Assembly (NCBI RefSeq): GCF_000829195.1
Contig: NZ_AP013294.1
Location: forward strand, 1,747,001-1,811,000
Reading direction: 5' to 3'
Source: Bacillus sp. OxB-1
GTDB taxonomy: Bacteria; Bacillota; Bacilli; Bacillales_A; Planococcaceae
Length of the DNA stretch: 64,000 bases
Shown: one piece after another, positions 16,087 through 24,174 of the stretch
How positions within the stretch are numbered: position 1 is the first letter of the stretch
Layout of the letters: the number at the start of each line of letters is the position of its first letter
Program-made: the position numbers and the translations under genes
The notes under the pieces: model-generated
What the model saw: the letters and a program-made list of their open reading frames with translations, nothing else
Database searches by the model: none
What the model was told of the DNA's origin: nothing

Positions 16087-16863
16087 TCATTTTCCTTGAT
16101 AGTTAGGTTTGCGTTTTTCGGCAAACGCGTTGAGTGCTTCGATCCGGTCTTCGGTCGGAATCGTAATTTCATAGGCTTTGCGCTCGATGGCGAGGCCGGT
16201 TTGCAAGTCGACGTTCATGCCGTTTTTGATGGCATATTTCGCTTGCTGCAACGCGATCGGGCCATTCGCAAGCATGGCGTCCGCAAATTCGAATGTCGTC
16301 GCTTCCAAATCTTCCGCCGAGGCCACTTTCGTCACCATGCCGTAGCTCAATGCTTCGGCAGCAGTCAACCGTTTGGCGGTCAAGATCAATTCCAATGCTT
16401 TTGCTTCGCCAATCAACCGGGGCAAGCGCTGGGTTCCGCCCGCGCCCGGGATAATAGCGAGCCCGGTTTCGGTCAGCCCCATCAACGCCGTATTGACCGC
16501 AATCCGGAAATCACAAGCGAGCGCGAGTTCCGTCCCGCCGCCAAATGCGAACCCATTCATCATCGCAATCGTTGGCTGTGGCAAGTTCTCGACCGCCGTG
16601 AATACTTCGCCGATTTTATAAATATTCCGCTTCACCTGCAAGTCGGTCAGCGTCTTCCGCTCCTTCAAATCAGCCCCCACACTGAATGCCCGGTCGCCCG
16701 CCCCCGTAAAAAGGACTACCCGGATATCCGGATTGATGCGGATCGACTCCGTAATATTCCCCAAATCGACTAACATTTCATAGTTGAACGCATTCATCGC
16801 CTCCGGCCGATTGAGTGTCACGATGGCCAAGTTCCCCTTTTGTTCATAATGAATCGTTTCCAT
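16087..16863 (-). CDS. Enoyl-CoA hydratase/isomerase family protein
   Basis: A 258-residue crotonase-fold enzyme. Oxyanion-hole regions are visible: FSVGADLKER and FAFGGGTELALACDFRIA, then ETGLAIIPGAGGTQRLPRLI with the catalytic glutamate region of hydratases. The family hydrates trans-2-enoyl-CoA in beta-oxidation. ATG 16863 follows GGGGG at a normal distance; an in-frame ATG nine bases upstream is too close to that ribosome site. It may act with the acyl-CoA synthetase at the left end of the window, although the two are not in one operon. Confidence 0.9.
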   Translation of the reverse strand: METIHYEQKGNLAIVTLNRPEAMNAFNYEMLVDLGNITESIRINPDIRVVLFTGAGDRAFSVGADLKERKTLTDLQVKRNIYKIGEVFTAVENLPQPTIAMMNGFAFGGGTELALACDFRIAVNTALMGLTETGLAIIPGAGGTQRLPRLIGEAKALELILTAKRLTAAEALSYGMVTKVASAEDLEATTFEFADAMLANGPIALQQAKYAIKNGMNVDLQTGLAIERKAYEITIPTEDRIEALNAFAEKRKPNYQGK

Positions 16864-17051
16864 ACCAAACATCCCCCTTGTCGTATGTATACTACTAAAA
16901 CATACCATTTTTTGAAGATTGGCGCTAGTGGACCTATAAGAAGTACGCGCTAATCGAAAAGAGAAATAGCACTACCCTTCTTACGGCTATGTAAATAACC
17001 ACATAATAATAATCTTGAGTCTATGACTCCTAAAAAATATCTCGGCTTAAT

Positions 17052-17080
17052 AAAGCCACCGCGCCATGCAGTGGCTTTTA
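17052..17080 (+). terminator. Hairpin upstream of degV
   Basis: Arms AAAGCCAC and GTGGCTTT with an 11-base loop and TTA tail. No plus-strand gene ends directly before it, so it may insulate degV or be bidirectional. Confidence 0.55.
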
Positions 17081-17153
17081 TTCGTTTCCATACACCATCC
17101 CGTTTCCCATTCCTCCCCACATCAAGTAGAATAAACACCAGGAGTTGATACTT

Positions 17154-17999
17154 TTGAAAACCGCAATTGTGACTGATAGCACGGCATACCTGCCGGCTCA
17201 TTTAATAGAAGAATTGGATATCCGAATCATTCCGCTGACGGTGACGCTGGAAGGGCAGGCGTATGAGGAAGAAATCGGGATTGCAACGACCGATTTCTAC
17301 AATAAAGTGCGGGGGGACGGGCCGTTGCCGAAGACGTCGCAGCCGCCGGTCGGCCGGTTCGTGGAGCTGTTCAATGAGCTTAAACAGGACTACGACGCCA
17401 TCATTTCCATCCATCTGTCTAGCGGCATCAGTGGCACGTATGCTGGGGCGGTGCAGGCGGGGGAGATGGTCGATGGGGTGGAGGTCTGCGCATTCGACAC
17501 CGAAATCTCGTGTTACATCCAAGGGTTTTACGTCATCCGCGCGGCGCAACTGGCGAAGCAGGGTGAGAAACTTGACGAAATCATGGCCGCCCTGAATGAA
17601 ATGAAACAGACGACGCGTGCCTATTTCATGGTGGACGACTTGTCGCATCTGCAGCGCGGCGGCCGCTTGTCCGGCGCACAAGCACTTATAGGGGGGCTTC
17701 TCCAAGTGAAGCCAATCCTCCATTTTCAGGATAAAGTGATCGTCCCGTTCGAAAAGATCCGGACGCGCAAAAAAGCGATGAAACGGATTGCCGATCTGCT
17801 CGGCGAAGAGGCGACCCGCATGCCGCTTGACGCGTGCATCATTCATGGCAATTGTCCGGAAGCCGCTGAAACTTGGCGCGACGAATTGGCCGCCCGCTTC
17901 CCGGACGTGCATTTCACGATCAGCCATTTTGGCCCGGTCATCGGCACCCATCTCGGGGAAGGCGCGATGGGGCTCGGCTGGACAAAGCGAAATGGCTAA
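17154..17999 (+). CDS. degV: DegV family fatty-acid-binding protein
   Basis: A 281-residue DegV-fold protein. Hallmarks are IVTDSTAYLP at the N-terminus, TSQPPVGRFVELF, SIHLSSGISGTYAGA and VDDLSHLQRGGRLSGAQALI, ending FGPVIGTHLGEGAMGLGW. The family binds a fatty acid in a two-domain cleft and can hand it to fatty acid kinase. The start is TTG 17154 with CAGGAG 9 bases upstream; TTG 17145 touches that site. As in Bacillus subtilis it precedes comFA, which helps date this gene order as ancestral. Confidence 0.9.
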   Translation: MKTAIVTDSTAYLPAHLIEELDIRIIPLTVTLEGQAYEEEIGIATTDFYNKVRGDGPLPKTSQPPVGRFVELFNELKQDYDAIISIHLSSGISGTYAGAVQAGEMVDGVEVCAFDTEISCYIQGFYVIRAAQLAKQGEKLDEIMAALNEMKQTTRAYFMVDDLSHLQRGGRLSGAQALIGGLLQVKPILHFQDKVIVPFEKIRTRKKAMKRIADLLGEEATRMPLDACIIHGNCPEAAETWRDELAARFPDVHFTISHFGPVIGTHLGEGAMGLGWTKRNG

Positions 18000-18049
18000 T
18001 CGTCCGAAAATCTGGTAAACTGTGAATAGATTGGAAAGGGGGCGTTCCC

Positions 18050-19417
18050 ATGACGACAACCTTCGACCCGGCCATCAGAGATTTTCTGAGCGGCCGTATT
18101 TGGCTGCGCCGGCACACCCCTTTCCCGCGCGAAGTGATCGATGCTCATATCGAATCAAAACAGATCCTGACCATTCTCGGTATCCAGATGAAAAAACGCC
18201 GGCCGTTTTGCAACCGGTGCGAAAACGACGATCCGGCCCGGTTCACGACATTCGACTGCGCCCAATGCGGCGGCCCGTGTACGTACTGTAGGCATTGCCT
18301 GAAAATGGGGCGCGTTTCTTCCTGTACCGAGCTCATCGTCTGGAACGGCGGAGCGCCCGTTTACCCGACCGACCATGCGCTCGCTTGGGAAGGGACACTT
18401 ACGCCGCGCCAGAAAAAAGCGTCCGAAGAACTTGCCGAAAGCACCGCAAAACAGCGTCCGCACCTCATTTATGCTGTCTGTGGCTCCGGGAAAACGGAGA
18501 TTTTATTCGAACCGATCCATCGGCTGCTCACGGAAGGGAAGCGGGTGTGCCTTGCCGCGCCCCGGGTCGACGTCATCCATGAACTCGAACCGCGGCTGCG
18601 CGCCGCGTTCCCCGGGACTGCCATCGAAGCGCTTTACGGCGGGAGCGAATCAAAAATGGATACCGCGCCGCAGCTCGTTTTGGCGACAACGCACCAGCTG
18701 TTCCGTTTCCGGCACGCATTCGACGCCGTTTTCGTCGACGAAGCGGATGCGTTCCCGTATACGGCGGACGAACCGCTCCAGCGGGCTGTCCGGAAAGCCG
18801 CGAAACCGGGGGCGCCCGTCCACTTCGTCACTGCGACACCATCGGACAAACTGCTCGCGGATATGAAGAAAAACGGCAACATTTCAATGATCAACCGCCG
18901 TTATCACGGACATCCGCTGCCTGTTCCGCGCTACAGCACGCTATGGAATTATGCGAAACGGATCCGAAAAGGGAAGCTGCCGAAAAAACTCGCTTTATGG
19001 ACGGAAGACCGGCTGAACAAGAAGGAGCCGTTCCTCATCTTCTTCCACCATATCGGCCTGATGGAGGAAGCGCTTCCTTTGTTTGAACAACTGGATCCGC
19101 GCATCAAAGCGGTCCATGCGGCGCATCCCGACCGGAAGGAGCATGTCCAGCTGCTGCGCAATAAGGAAGTTCCGGGGCTGCTGACGACGACGATCTTGGA
19201 ACGCGGCATCACGATTCCGAATGTCCAAGTCGCGGTCGTCGGGGCGGAACAGCTCATCTTCAACAAGGGCGCCCTCATCCAGATCGGCGGTCGTGTCGGA
19301 CGGTCCGCGCAACATCCGGCCGGTGATTTCGTCTTGTTCCATCACGGCATCACATACGCCATGGACGAAGCGAAACGTGAAATCCAACGGTTGAATGAAG
19401 GACGTGATACGACATGA
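18050..19417 (+). CDS. comFA: ComFA, DNA-uptake DEAD-box ATPase
   Basis: A 455-residue superfamily 2 helicase-like protein that drives single-stranded DNA through ComEC during transformation. The N-terminus has a four-cysteine zinc site (CNRC, CAQC) plus extra cysteines. Walker A is AVCGSGKTE (about residue 141), the DEAD-type motif is VFVDEADAF (about 227), motif III is FVTATPS, and motifs V/VI are TTILERGITIPNV and QIGGRVGRS. The stop overlaps the comFC start by 4 bases. comFB, usually next, is missing from this spot and lies at 13.8 kb. No convincing ComK box pair was seen upstream. Confidence 0.94.
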   Translation: MTTTFDPAIRDFLSGRIWLRRHTPFPREVIDAHIESKQILTILGIQMKKRRPFCNRCENDDPARFTTFDCAQCGGPCTYCRHCLKMGRVSSCTELIVWNGGAPVYPTDHALAWEGTLTPRQKKASEELAESTAKQRPHLIYAVCGSGKTEILFEPIHRLLTEGKRVCLAAPRVDVIHELEPRLRAAFPGTAIEALYGGSESKMDTAPQLVLATTHQLFRFRHAFDAVFVDEADAFPYTADEPLQRAVRKAAKPGAPVHFVTATPSDKLLADMKKNGNISMINRRYHGHPLPVPRYSTLWNYAKRIRKGKLPKKLALWTEDRLNKKEPFLIFFHHIGLMEEALPLFEQLDPRIKAVHAAHPDRKEHVQLLRNKEVPGLLTTTILERGITIPNVQVAVVGAEQLIFNKGALIQIGGRVGRSAQHPAGDFVLFHHGITYAMDEAKREIQRLNEGRDTT

Positions 19418-20028
19418 GCCACTGTCTCCTATGTGAGCAGGCAATCGCAACTTCGCCGTCATGGAGCGGGCTGCTCGGCATCGATCACAAAAAAGACATA
19501 TGCGAGGACTGTTCAAAAAGCTTCCAGCGCGCCGACATAATAGATGAAGATCCGCTTTTCGACCGGATCACCTCCATCTTTACGTACAATGAAGCGATGC
19601 GCGAATACTTGCATCAATATAAATTCCTCCAAGACGTGGCACTCGCGGGCGTCTTTGCGAATGAATTGCGGGCGGTGCTGAAAGGGAAGGCGACTGTCGT
19701 CCCGATTCCGATGCACCCGGAAAAGAAAATCGATCGCACTTTCGCTCATGTCGACGAGCTGCTGAAGCGAGCAGGCATCCCGTTTGTGCATCTGCTTGAA
19801 AAAAACGGCACCGAAGCGATGGGAGAGAAATCGAAAGAAGAACGGCTCGCGATGCGCCCTTTATTTGCAATCAAACCGGACGCACCGATCGGACCGGGTC
19901 CATACATACTCGTCGATGACATTTTCACGACCGGCACGACGCTCCGACACGCGGCAACCGTCCTGAAAGAGGCCGGCGCCACGCAAATCGAAGCGGTCAC
20001 GCTCATCCGTGCCGAACCGTCACACTAG
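19414..20028 (+). CDS. comFC: ComFC, phosphoribosyltransferase-like competence protein
   Basis: A 204-residue protein. The N-terminus holds a CxxC pair (CLLCEQ) and a second pair (CEDC) that make a zinc site. The C-terminus has the PRPP-binding loop YILVDDIFTTGTTLRHAA. ComFC works with ComFA at the uptake channel on the inner face of the membrane. It overlaps comFA (ATGA) and is followed after 17 bases by yvyF. Length is slightly shorter than typical (about 230). Confidence 0.92.
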   Translation: MSHCLLCEQAIATSPSWSGLLGIDHKKDICEDCSKSFQRADIIDEDPLFDRITSIFTYNEAMREYLHQYKFLQDVALAGVFANELRAVLKGKATVVPIPMHPEKKIDRTFAHVDELLKRAGIPFVHLLEKNGTEAMGEKSKEERLAMRPLFAIKPDAPIGPGPYILVDDIFTTGTTLRHAATVLKEAGATQIEAVTLIRAEPSH

Positions 20029-20045
20029 AAAGGAGTTCAACCAAA

Positions 20046-20465
20046 ATGGCAGAATTACGTGAATGCCCGACATGCGGCGACTTTTTCAACTACACCGGAG
20101 TACGGGACGTCTGCGCGAAATGCGCGATGGACGAAGAGAAAATCTACGAGGAAGTGTACCGCTTCCTGAGAAGGCGGGAAAACCGGGCGGCGACCATCGA
20201 ACGGATCGTGGAAGCGACGGGCTGCTCCGAATCGCTGCTCTATAAATGGGTCCGCAAAGGCCGCCTGCAACCGGCCCTCTTCCCGAACCTCGGCTACCCA
20301 TGCGACAACTGCGGCCGCCTGGCAACCAAAGGCAAACTCTGCGACCGCTGCACCGCCGATATCAAAAACGAACTGCGGACGTTCGAAGCGGCACAGGAGT
20401 TTCGGGAATCGGTGGAGAACCGAAACAAAGCGACCTACCATGCAGAACGTCGGCCAAACTCGTAA
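20046..20465 (+). CDS. yvyF: YvyF-type flagellar operon protein
   Basis: A 139-residue protein of the TIGR03826/YvyF family. It has two zinc-ribbon-like pairs at each end (CPTCGDFF, CAKC; CDNCGRLATKGKLCDRC) and a central helix-turn-helix (IERIVEATGCSESLLYKWVR). The family is found between comF and flgM in Bacilli and is linked to motility; its biochemical role is not settled. An AAAGGAG ribosome site precedes ATG. The 1.3 kb after it is filled by repeats before flgM, so co-transcription with flgM may be weakened. Confidence 0.88.
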   Translation: MAELRECPTCGDFFNYTGVRDVCAKCAMDEEKIYEEVYRFLRRRENRAATIERIVEATGCSESLLYKWVRKGRLQPALFPNLGYPCDNCGRLATKGKLCDRCTADIKNELRTFEAAQEFRESVENRNKATYHAERRPNS

Positions 20466-20479
20466 ATAGGTATATATGA

Positions 20480-20735
20480 GGGTGTCCGGTATGGCCAACA
20501 TTCGCAGTTAAGGAAGGCAGTCTAAGATCGCCGCGTCCTGCGGCAACGACTGCATGACCTACTTCCTGTAGGCCTAATTGTGGTCGTACCTGGCATCCCG
20601 TGTTAGCAGATAGAATTGTGGTCATACTGCCTAAAATCCGTTGCATGCACTTCGATTGGTGCCAGGCAGTGCCACAATTCGCAAAGAGCGCGAATGGTGT
20701 CCCTGTCTGGCACCGGAGAGGGGGGAGGGCATGGG
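20480..20735. repeat. Nested REP-like palindromic elements (copy 1 interrupted, copy 2 inverted)
   Basis: A REP-like element begins GGGTGTCCGGTATGGCCAAC, is split by about 80 bases of foreign sequence with its own hairpin (20516-20575), and resumes TGTGGTCGTACCTGGCATCC up to about 20605. A spacer GCAGATAGAATTGTGGTC leads to a second element in the opposite direction at 20658-20716 (GGTGCCAGGCAGTGCCACAA to CCCTGTCTGGCACC). The same spacer plus inverted copy recurs at 21.3 kb. Confidence 0.75.
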
Positions 20736-20948
20736 GTTTGTCCGAACTAGTTCAAGAGGAGAAATACGGATACCAAAGAAAAAGCTCTAGGGAAAGGGAC
20801 CCTCAGAGCTTTACCTGTTTTATAGTTTTGAAATTTACTCTCAAAACAATCAATCTATTTTAACTATGGTAAGATGGAAGTGCAACTGAATATTGTTGGG
20901 GTGGTTGGTTGTCAATCTTCTTTCCGTTTAGGAAAGGAGGTGATAACT

Positions 20949-21098
20949 ATGGAAACATTTCTAGAATTCCTAAAAGAGGCTTTGAAAGGGATTGTACGTG
21001 AAACAAGTGCAGTCGTCTTTCGAAAGAAAGTCTTAGAAAATAGGAAAACCACCCCGCGCCGTCGCAAGCAAAAGGGTGGTTCTCGAAAAAACAACTAA
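20949..21098 (+). CDS. Small basic protein of unknown function (49 residues)
   Basis: METFLEFLKEALKGIVRETS starts an amphipathic helix, followed by a very basic tail (RKTTPRRRKQKGGSRKN). The ribosome site AAAGGAGGTGAT is a perfect match and lies at the right distance, which strongly supports translation. An 8-base inverted repeat flanks the gene: GGTTGTCAA before it and TTGACAACC after it (about 21102-21110). Another pair, ACCACCC and GGGTGGT, lies inside. It sits between yvyF and flgM among repeats. A type I toxin-like peptide or nucleic-acid-binding peptide is possible, but no family is recognised. Confidence 0.55.
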   Translation: METFLEFLKEALKGIVRETSAVVFRKKVLENRKTTPRRRKQKGGSRKNN

Positions 21099-21131
21099 AT
21101 TTGACAACCACCACTCTGACGGTAGAGGTTG

Positions 21132-21165
21132 CAAAGGGAGGAGCGTTCGAGCGCTTCTCTCTTTA
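21132..21165 (+). terminator. Possible terminator after the small basic gene
   Basis: GGAGCG and CGCTTC arms around TTCGAG (in AGGAGCGTTCGAGCGCTTCT) followed by a CTCTTTAT tail. The T run is weak. Confidence 0.4.
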
Positions 21166-21256
21166 TACTATATGGCCATTATAAATCAAAATATACAATA
21201 TTACAATGTGAACGGTGTAAACGGTTTGAATGGTGACACAATTCCTCTGCGAGGGT

Positions 21257-21440
21257 GCCAGGTATGGACACCATTCGTACGAACTTCGCGAATGGTGGCT
21301 GTACCTGGCATCCTGTGTTAGCAGATGGAATTGTGGTCATACTACCTGAAATCCGGTGCATGCACTTCGATTGGTGCCAGGCAGGGCCACAATTCGCAAA
21401 GGGCGCGAATGGTGTCCCTGTCTGGCACCAGAGCGGATGG
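21257..21440. repeat. REP-like composite (direct copy plus inverted copy)
   Basis: The copy at 21257-21322 runs from GGGTGCCAGGTATGGACACC to GGCTGTACCTGGCATCCTG. After the spacer AGCAGATGGAATTGTGGTC comes an inverted copy at 21378-21433 (GGTGCCAGGCAGGGCCACAA to CCCTGTCTGGCACC). Each copy folds into one long imperfect hairpin. This block repeats the layout of 20580-20716. Confidence 0.8.
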
Positions 21441-21496
21441 GCATGGGGTGTTTTTGTTTCAGGCATGATTTCTATATAACAGAGGTATCCTAGTTC

Positions 21497-21527
21497 TACC
21501 GGCAGCTTTTGGCCTGCCGGTATTTTT
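21497..21527 (+). terminator. Terminator-like hairpin upstream of flgM
   Basis: Arms TACCGGCAG and CTGCCGGTA with an 8-base loop and five T. It would stop read-through from the comF side, so flgM may need its own promoter. Confidence 0.75.
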
Positions 21528-21687
21528 CGTTCAAAATGCCCTTCATTTTCAAGCGGAGCGGCCGAAATAAAGAATAAGGCATCATAACTTGATTCAGCAG
21601 TATCTAGTTTTGTAATGAACATTCCAGTGGTATAGGAGTTTTTTTCTAATTCAAGGGTATTCTAAAACCCTGCTGATTCAAGTTAAG

Positions 21688-21780
21688 CCTCCGGCGGATG
21701 TCACAGATTTTGAGAGGAGTTAATTGCGCAGGCGCAATTCAAAATCTGGACGCAATTACGCCGAGGCGTAATTGATTAAT
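21688..21780 (+). repeat. Hairpin-rich element just before flgM
   Basis: Three nested or adjacent stems are visible: CAGATTTTGA pairs with TCAAAATCTG (outer), AATTGCG with CGCAATT (inner), and AATTACGCC with GGCGTAATT just downstream. It ends 5 bases before the flgM ribosome site. The sequence looks like a family of intergenic repeats seen in Bacillales (from memory). As leader RNA of flgM it could affect translation or transcript stability. Confidence 0.6.
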
Positions 21781-21799
21781 TGAAAGGAGCGAGATGCAG

Positions 21800-22072
21800 A
21801 TGAAAATCAATAACAATATGAACATACCGCGTATCAATCCGTACAAAGCCAACCAGATCAAGGCGGAACAGGCGAAGGAACAGATGAAGGTCAAAGCGGA
21901 CAAAATCGAAATCTCGTCCGAAGCGAAACAACTATCCGAAACGTCAGCCTTCTCCCTGAAAAGACAAGAGCGCGTCCAACAGCTGAAATCGCAAATCCAG
22001 GACGGGACGTACAACGTGGATGCCGAAAAGCTCGCATCCGACCTGGTCAATTACTTCAACATCCAGAAATAA
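21800..22072 (+). CDS. flgM: Anti-sigma-D factor FlgM
   Basis: About 90 residues. The N-terminus MKINNNMNIPRINPYKANQI and C-terminus (KLASDLVNYFNIQK), with basic central part VQQLKSQIQDGTYNVDAEKL, match FlgM. It holds SigD inactive until the hook-basal body is finished. ATG 21800 is 10 bases from AGGAG and gives the usual MKIN start; ATG 21794 is only 4 bases away. It is followed at 21 bases by flgN, as in Bacillus. Confidence 0.92.
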   Translation: MKINNNMNIPRINPYKANQIKAEQAKEQMKVKADKIEISSEAKQLSETSAFSLKRQERVQQLKSQIQDGTYNVDAEKLASDLVNYFNIQK

Positions 22073-22093
22073 GGAAAGAAAGCAGGCAAGCAT

Positions 22094-22591
22094 ATGTCCA
22101 TCCAACCCATTTTGGCGTCACTCGACAGCCTCGAAAAACTTCATAGAAGTCTGCTGCGGCTCGCAAACGACAAGACGAAGCTCATCAAAGAAGGGGACAT
22201 GATAGGCCTCGACCAGATGCTGAAAGACGAGCAAGCGCATCTGGCCGCCATCGTGCAAATGGACAAACAGCGGCAGCTAGCCGTAGTGCAATACTTGACG
22301 GATCAAGGAAGAACCGTCACCGGCGAACCGACCGTGGCCGACCTGCTCGACGCAGCCCCGGAAGCGGAAAAACAACAACTGGCGGAGGCGAGGGACCGTC
22401 TCCTGCATGCGATTCATGACTTGAAATGGCAAAACGACCTGAACCAGAAACTGACCTACCAATCCCTTCAGTTCGTGAATCTATCGCTGGACATGGTCCG
22501 GCCGCGCCCGGAATCGATGAACTACTCAAAAACAGAAATTGAAGGCAGCCAAAAGTCGAAAGACATACCAACTTTCGACACCAACGCCTGA
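22094..22591 (+). CDS. flgN: FlgN chaperone for hook-associated proteins
   Basis: A 165-residue helical protein of the FlgN family (YvyG). The helical hairpin begins ILASLDSLEKLHRSLLRLAN and has LIKEGDMIGLDQMLKDEQA, with NQKLTYQSLQFVNLSLDMV near the end. It keeps FlgK and FlgL soluble for export. Its position between flgM and flgK fits. Confidence 0.9.
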   Translation: MSIQPILASLDSLEKLHRSLLRLANDKTKLIKEGDMIGLDQMLKDEQAHLAAIVQMDKQRQLAVVQYLTDQGRTVTGEPTVADLLDAAPEAEKQQLAEARDRLLHAIHDLKWQNDLNQKLTYQSLQFVNLSLDMVRPRPESMNYSKTEIEGSQKSKDIPTFDTNA

Positions 22592-22605
22592 GGAGGAAAT
22601 GAAAC

Positions 22606-24156
22606 ATGCGCTCCACATTCATGGGACTCGAAACGAACAAACGCGGACTCTTCACCCAACAATCCGCACTCTACACGACAGGGCACAACATCAGTAACGC
22701 GAATACACCCGGCTACTCCCGCCAACGCGTCAACATGCAGGCGACAGCAGGCTTCCCGGGCGTCGGCCTAAACACGCCGACAATGCCAGGATTCCTCGGA
22801 ACCGGAGTAGAAGCGGGTTCCATCCAGCGGATTCGTGATTCTTTTGTCGACCAGCAGTTCAGACAGGAGTCGAACAAGCTGGGATATTGGGAATCGCGGT
22901 CGAAGGCGATTTCGCAGATGGAGGATGTGTTGGCGGAGCCGTCGAAATACGGATTGCAACAATCGTTGAGCGATTTTTGGGCATCGATGCAGCAGCTTGC
23001 CACAGACCCGCAAAACGGCGGTGCGCGAGCAGTTGCAGTAGAACGGGGCGTTGCAGTGGCGGACTCGTTCAACTATATACACAAGTCAATCTCCGAAATC
23101 CAGACAAACCTTGGTAAGGAAATCGGAGTCAGTACAAAGAACATCAATTCCATCATGGAACAAATAGCCGACTTGAACCGGCAGATTAGTGAAGTTGAAC
23201 CAAATGGTTATATGCCGAACGATTTATATGATGCGCGGGATGTATTGCTTGATGAGCTATCGACATACTTACCAATTGAAGTAAGTTATCAAAAATCAGG
23301 CGGGCGTGCCTTAGCGATTGCGGAGGGTACGGTGACCATAAATATAAAAACTGATGATGGCCCTATAACTGTTGTACAGGGGAAAAACGTATCGAAAATA
23401 AAAGCAATTGGTAAAGATGGAACAGATTCTGAAGGTAACCCGATTGGAGCAATGACAGGATTCACCTTCACGGGTGGACCTGCCGATGGAGAAACAATGC
23501 CTGTTAATGACATGCAAAATGCCGGTGAACTAAAATCTTTAGTAAATTCGTATGGGTATGAGGACGGGACAACTAAAGGTCTATATCCTGACATGCTCGC
23601 TAAATTGGACAAAATGGCGCAAGAATTTGCTAAAGCATTTAACGCGACCCATAGAAGTGGATGGGGATTGCCCCCGAACGATGAAACAGGCATTAACTTC
23701 TTTGGACCTTGGGATGCAAACAATGTTGAGGACGTATCCGGCTTGACGGCAGCAAATATTAAAGTAAATCAATACGTCATCGACGATCCTTCGCGAGTAG
23801 CCGCCTCTGCGGCAAAAGGAGAAACCGGAAATGGTGCTAATGCTAAGAAACTAGGGGATGTACAATTTAAATCACTAGCTGGACTAGAAGGCTCAACAGT
23901 ACAATCCTACTTCGCGGGTATGACCGGTGAACTCGGTGTCGAAGGCCAACAAGCAAACCGCATGACGCAAAACGCTGTAACCTTGCTCGGTGCCGTCTCG
24001 AACCGAAGAGACTCCATCAGCTCCGTATCACTGGATGAAGAGATGACCGATATGATCAAGTTCCAACAAGCATACAACGCATCCGCCCGTATGATTACCG
24101 TCGTAGATGAAACACTCGATAAAATCATCAACGGCATGGGCGTCGTCGGAAGATAA
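22606..24156 (+). CDS. flgK: Flagellar hook-associated protein 1 (FlgK)
   Basis: A 516-residue axial protein. The N-terminal rod-type motif is MGLETNKRGLFTQQSALYTT and GHNISNANTPGYSRQRV; the C-terminal D0 helix contains EEMTDMIKFQQAYNASARMI and ends DKIINGMGVVGR. FlgK forms the first hook-filament junction ring outside the cell. GAGGAGG precedes ATG. The central, surface-exposed part (about 23.1-23.9 kb) is richer in A+T than the ends, as often seen in fast-evolving exposed domains. Confidence 0.95.
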   Translation: MRSTFMGLETNKRGLFTQQSALYTTGHNISNANTPGYSRQRVNMQATAGFPGVGLNTPTMPGFLGTGVEAGSIQRIRDSFVDQQFRQESNKLGYWESRSKAISQMEDVLAEPSKYGLQQSLSDFWASMQQLATDPQNGGARAVAVERGVAVADSFNYIHKSISEIQTNLGKEIGVSTKNINSIMEQIADLNRQISEVEPNGYMPNDLYDARDVLLDELSTYLPIEVSYQKSGGRALAIAEGTVTINIKTDDGPITVVQGKNVSKIKAIGKDGTDSEGNPIGAMTGFTFTGGPADGETMPVNDMQNAGELKSLVNSYGYEDGTTKGLYPDMLAKLDKMAQEFAKAFNATHRSGWGLPPNDETGINFFGPWDANNVEDVSGLTAANIKVNQYVIDDPSRVAASAAKGETGNGANAKKLGDVQFKSLAGLEGSTVQSYFAGMTGELGVEGQQANRMTQNAVTLLGAVSNRRDSISSVSLDEEMTDMIKFQQAYNASARMITVVDETLDKIINGMGVVGR

Positions 24157-24174
24157 GAAGGGGGAACCAATTAA

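Noticed and set aside
15937-16773. Plus-strand frame of 278 codons opposite the enoyl-CoA hydratase gene
   Set aside because: It is the antisense shadow of a well supported crotonase-family gene.
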